A DNA stretch of 7,705 nucleotides. Source: a bacterium. Lineage in GTDB: Bacteria; Patescibacteriota; Patescibacteriia; UBA1558; S5-K13. The stretch is taken from assembly GCA_021106915.1 (NCBI GenBank), contig JAIOTH010000075.1:1-7705 (forward strand), written 5' to 3'. This document shows positions 6,826-7,705 of the stretch, one piece after another (positions within the stretch are counted from its first letter, which is position 1; each line of letters begins with the position of its first letter). The notes below the pieces were generated by a model, which did not search any database, was not told the DNA's origin, and saw only the letters and a list, made by a program, of their open reading frames with translations. Both the position numbers and the translations under genes were made by a program.

Positions 6826-7705
6826 CTAATTATACAATTTATCAATTATTTGAGAAAAATTACCCTTAATATTTTCTCTTTTTAATTTTAAAGTTGGGGT
6901 TAATTCATCATGTTCTTGATCAAAATCCCGATCCAAAATATAAAAATCCACAATTTGTTCATAACTAGCAAAATTCTTTAAAACATGGTCAATTCTGTTA
7001 CGAAAAACATCTTTTATTTTTTCTGAATTTAAAAATTTCAAATCTTGATCAAATTCAATTTTTTGAGAATCACAATAAATTTTTAATTCTTCAAAATCTG
7101 GAACTACTAAAGCTGTTAAAAATTTTCTATTTGACCCAATAATAATAGATTGATCCATATATTTATCATAATTTAAAGCATGTTCTATGTTATAAGGGAC
7201 TATATTTTTTCCAGTTGATAAAACAATAATCTCTTTTTTACGTCCAATAATATTTAAAAAGCCATCTGAATCCATAAAACCCAAATCCCCGGTATGGAAA
7301 TAAGCATTTTCATCAAAAGAAAATTGATTAGCTTCTTCATCTTGCCAATAACCTGACATCACGGAACTTCCTTTGACTAAAATTTCTTTAGCATTATTGA
7401 TTTTTAAGTCTATATTTGCTAATACATGACCAACCGTACCAAATTTAAAATTATTCATTTTATTAACAGAAATAATTGGTGAAGTTTCTGTTAAACCATA
7501 GCCTTCAATGATATTTATACCTACATCTTCAAAAAATCTGGCAATTCTTTTATCTAAACTAGAACCACCAGAAATAGCCAATCTTAAATTTCCACCAAAA
7601 ATATCCCTAATCTTTTTAAAAACTAACTTATCAAGAACTTTCTGAGTGTAAAAATTATATTTATTTATTTTTCGGTTATTTCTTTTATTAAAATTAACTT
7701 TACTA
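6826..7705 (-). CDS. Long-chain acyl-CoA synthetase-like AMP-forming ligase, 5' end cut
   Basis: The C-terminal 292 residues of an adenylate-forming enzyme that activates fatty acids with ATP, normally to acyl-CoA; the frame stays open to base 7705, so the start is outside the window. Full-length relatives are about 600 residues. A TTG at 7581 is internal, since the conserved DIFGGNLRLAISGG block continues upstream of it. Motifs, numbered from the first visible residue: EGYGLTETSP (67-76), YFHTGDLG (135-142), GRKKEIIVLSTGKN (154-167) and the C-terminal ELTPTLKLKR (267-276), where the Lys of TLK (K273) matches the catalytic lysine. The LTPTLK-type ending and the long insert before it resemble the FadD15-like long-chain branch rather than acetyl-CoA synthetases. 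It is first of the visible genes in the lipid-type cluster and abuts plsC. Any promoter is beyond the right edge. Confidence 0.92.
   Translation of the reverse strand, partial: SKVNFNKRNNRKINKYNFYTQKVLDKLVFKKIRDIFGGNLRLAISGGSSLDKRIARFFEDVGINIIEGYGLTETSPIISVNKMNNFKFGTVGHVLANIDLKINNAKEILVKGSSVMSGYWQDEEANQFSFDENAYFHTGDLGFMDSDGFLNIIGRKKEIIVLSTGKNIVPYNIEHALNYDKYMDQSIIIGSNRKFLTALVVPDFEELKIYCDSQKIEFDQDLKFLNSEKIKDVFRNRIDHVLKNFASYEQIVDFYILDRDFDQEHDELTPTLKLKRENIKGNFSQIIDKLYN

Noticed and set aside
6826..7581. Ligase start at the TTG at 7581 as a complete 251-residue gene
   Set aside because: The frame stays open to 7705 and conserved ligase sequence (DIFGGNLRLAISGG) spans the TTG, so the gene is cut by the window edge.
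5243..7705. Ligase plus reductase as an OleC/OleD olefin-synthesis pair
   Set aside because: The ligase ends in the LTPTLKLKR form of long-chain acyl-CoA synthetases, no OleA-type thiolase or OleB hydrolase is visible, and PlsC and HAD do not fit that pathway.
1..7705. Recoded TGA (Gly or Trp) as in some small-genome lineages
   Set aside because: TGA ends the PH-like, reductase and PlsC genes at the expected family lengths, and Trp positions use TGG.

Overview
The window is a very AT-rich stretch in which every supported gene lies on the minus strand, so transcription runs from high to low coordinates. Small, tightly packed genes, almost no Shine-Dalgarno sequences, and kinase and enzyme sequences of this style fit an uncultivated small-genome bacterium, perhaps of the Candidate Phyla Radiation (Patescibacteria). 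That placement is inference from style, not from a marker gene. TGA acts as a normal stop at several gene ends and Trp is encoded by TGG, so I see no sign of a recoded genetic code.

Layout in the direction of transcription. (1) 7705-4581 is a compact four-gene lipid-type cluster: the C-terminal half of a long-chain acyl-CoA synthetase-like AMP-forming ligase (cut by the window edge), a PlsC-like 1-acylglycerol-3-phosphate acyltransferase, an extended short-chain dehydrogenase/reductase, and a HAD-IB (SerB/CicA-like) phosphatase homologue whose first motif lacks the usual second Asp. Junctions are 0 nt (TAG then ATG), 5 nt and a 4-bp ATGA overlap. (2) A 923-residue multi-pass membrane histidine kinase with two GAF-like domains follows after 10 nt, at 4570-1799, with no response regulator in view. 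(3) A 73-bp intergenic gap (1726-1798) holds five ATACTAAT-type repeat units that run right up to the next start codon, next to a perfect 8-bp inverted repeat. (4) A two-helix membrane protein with a PH-like C-terminal domain is at 1725-1273. (5) A 67-codon remnant of D-alanine-D-alanine ligase (1258-1055) has lost the rest of its gene. (6) Phosphoglycerate kinase starts at 1033 and runs off the left edge.

How the genes may work together: the ligase activates fatty acids, PlsC transfers acyl groups to a lysophosphatidate-type acceptor, and the reductase and HAD protein could modify the acyl or headgroup part. Together they look like a fatty-acid uptake or membrane-lipid module. The kinase, being directly downstream, may be co-transcribed with it. 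The link between the enzymes and the kinase rests on gene order only.

The least ordinary parts are the repeat/palindrome element, the truncated ddl beside pgk (a likely rearrangement site or an assembly join), and the altered HAD motif. No RNA genes, CRISPR arrays, transposases or origins were found, and no gene-free stretch exceeds 300 bases.
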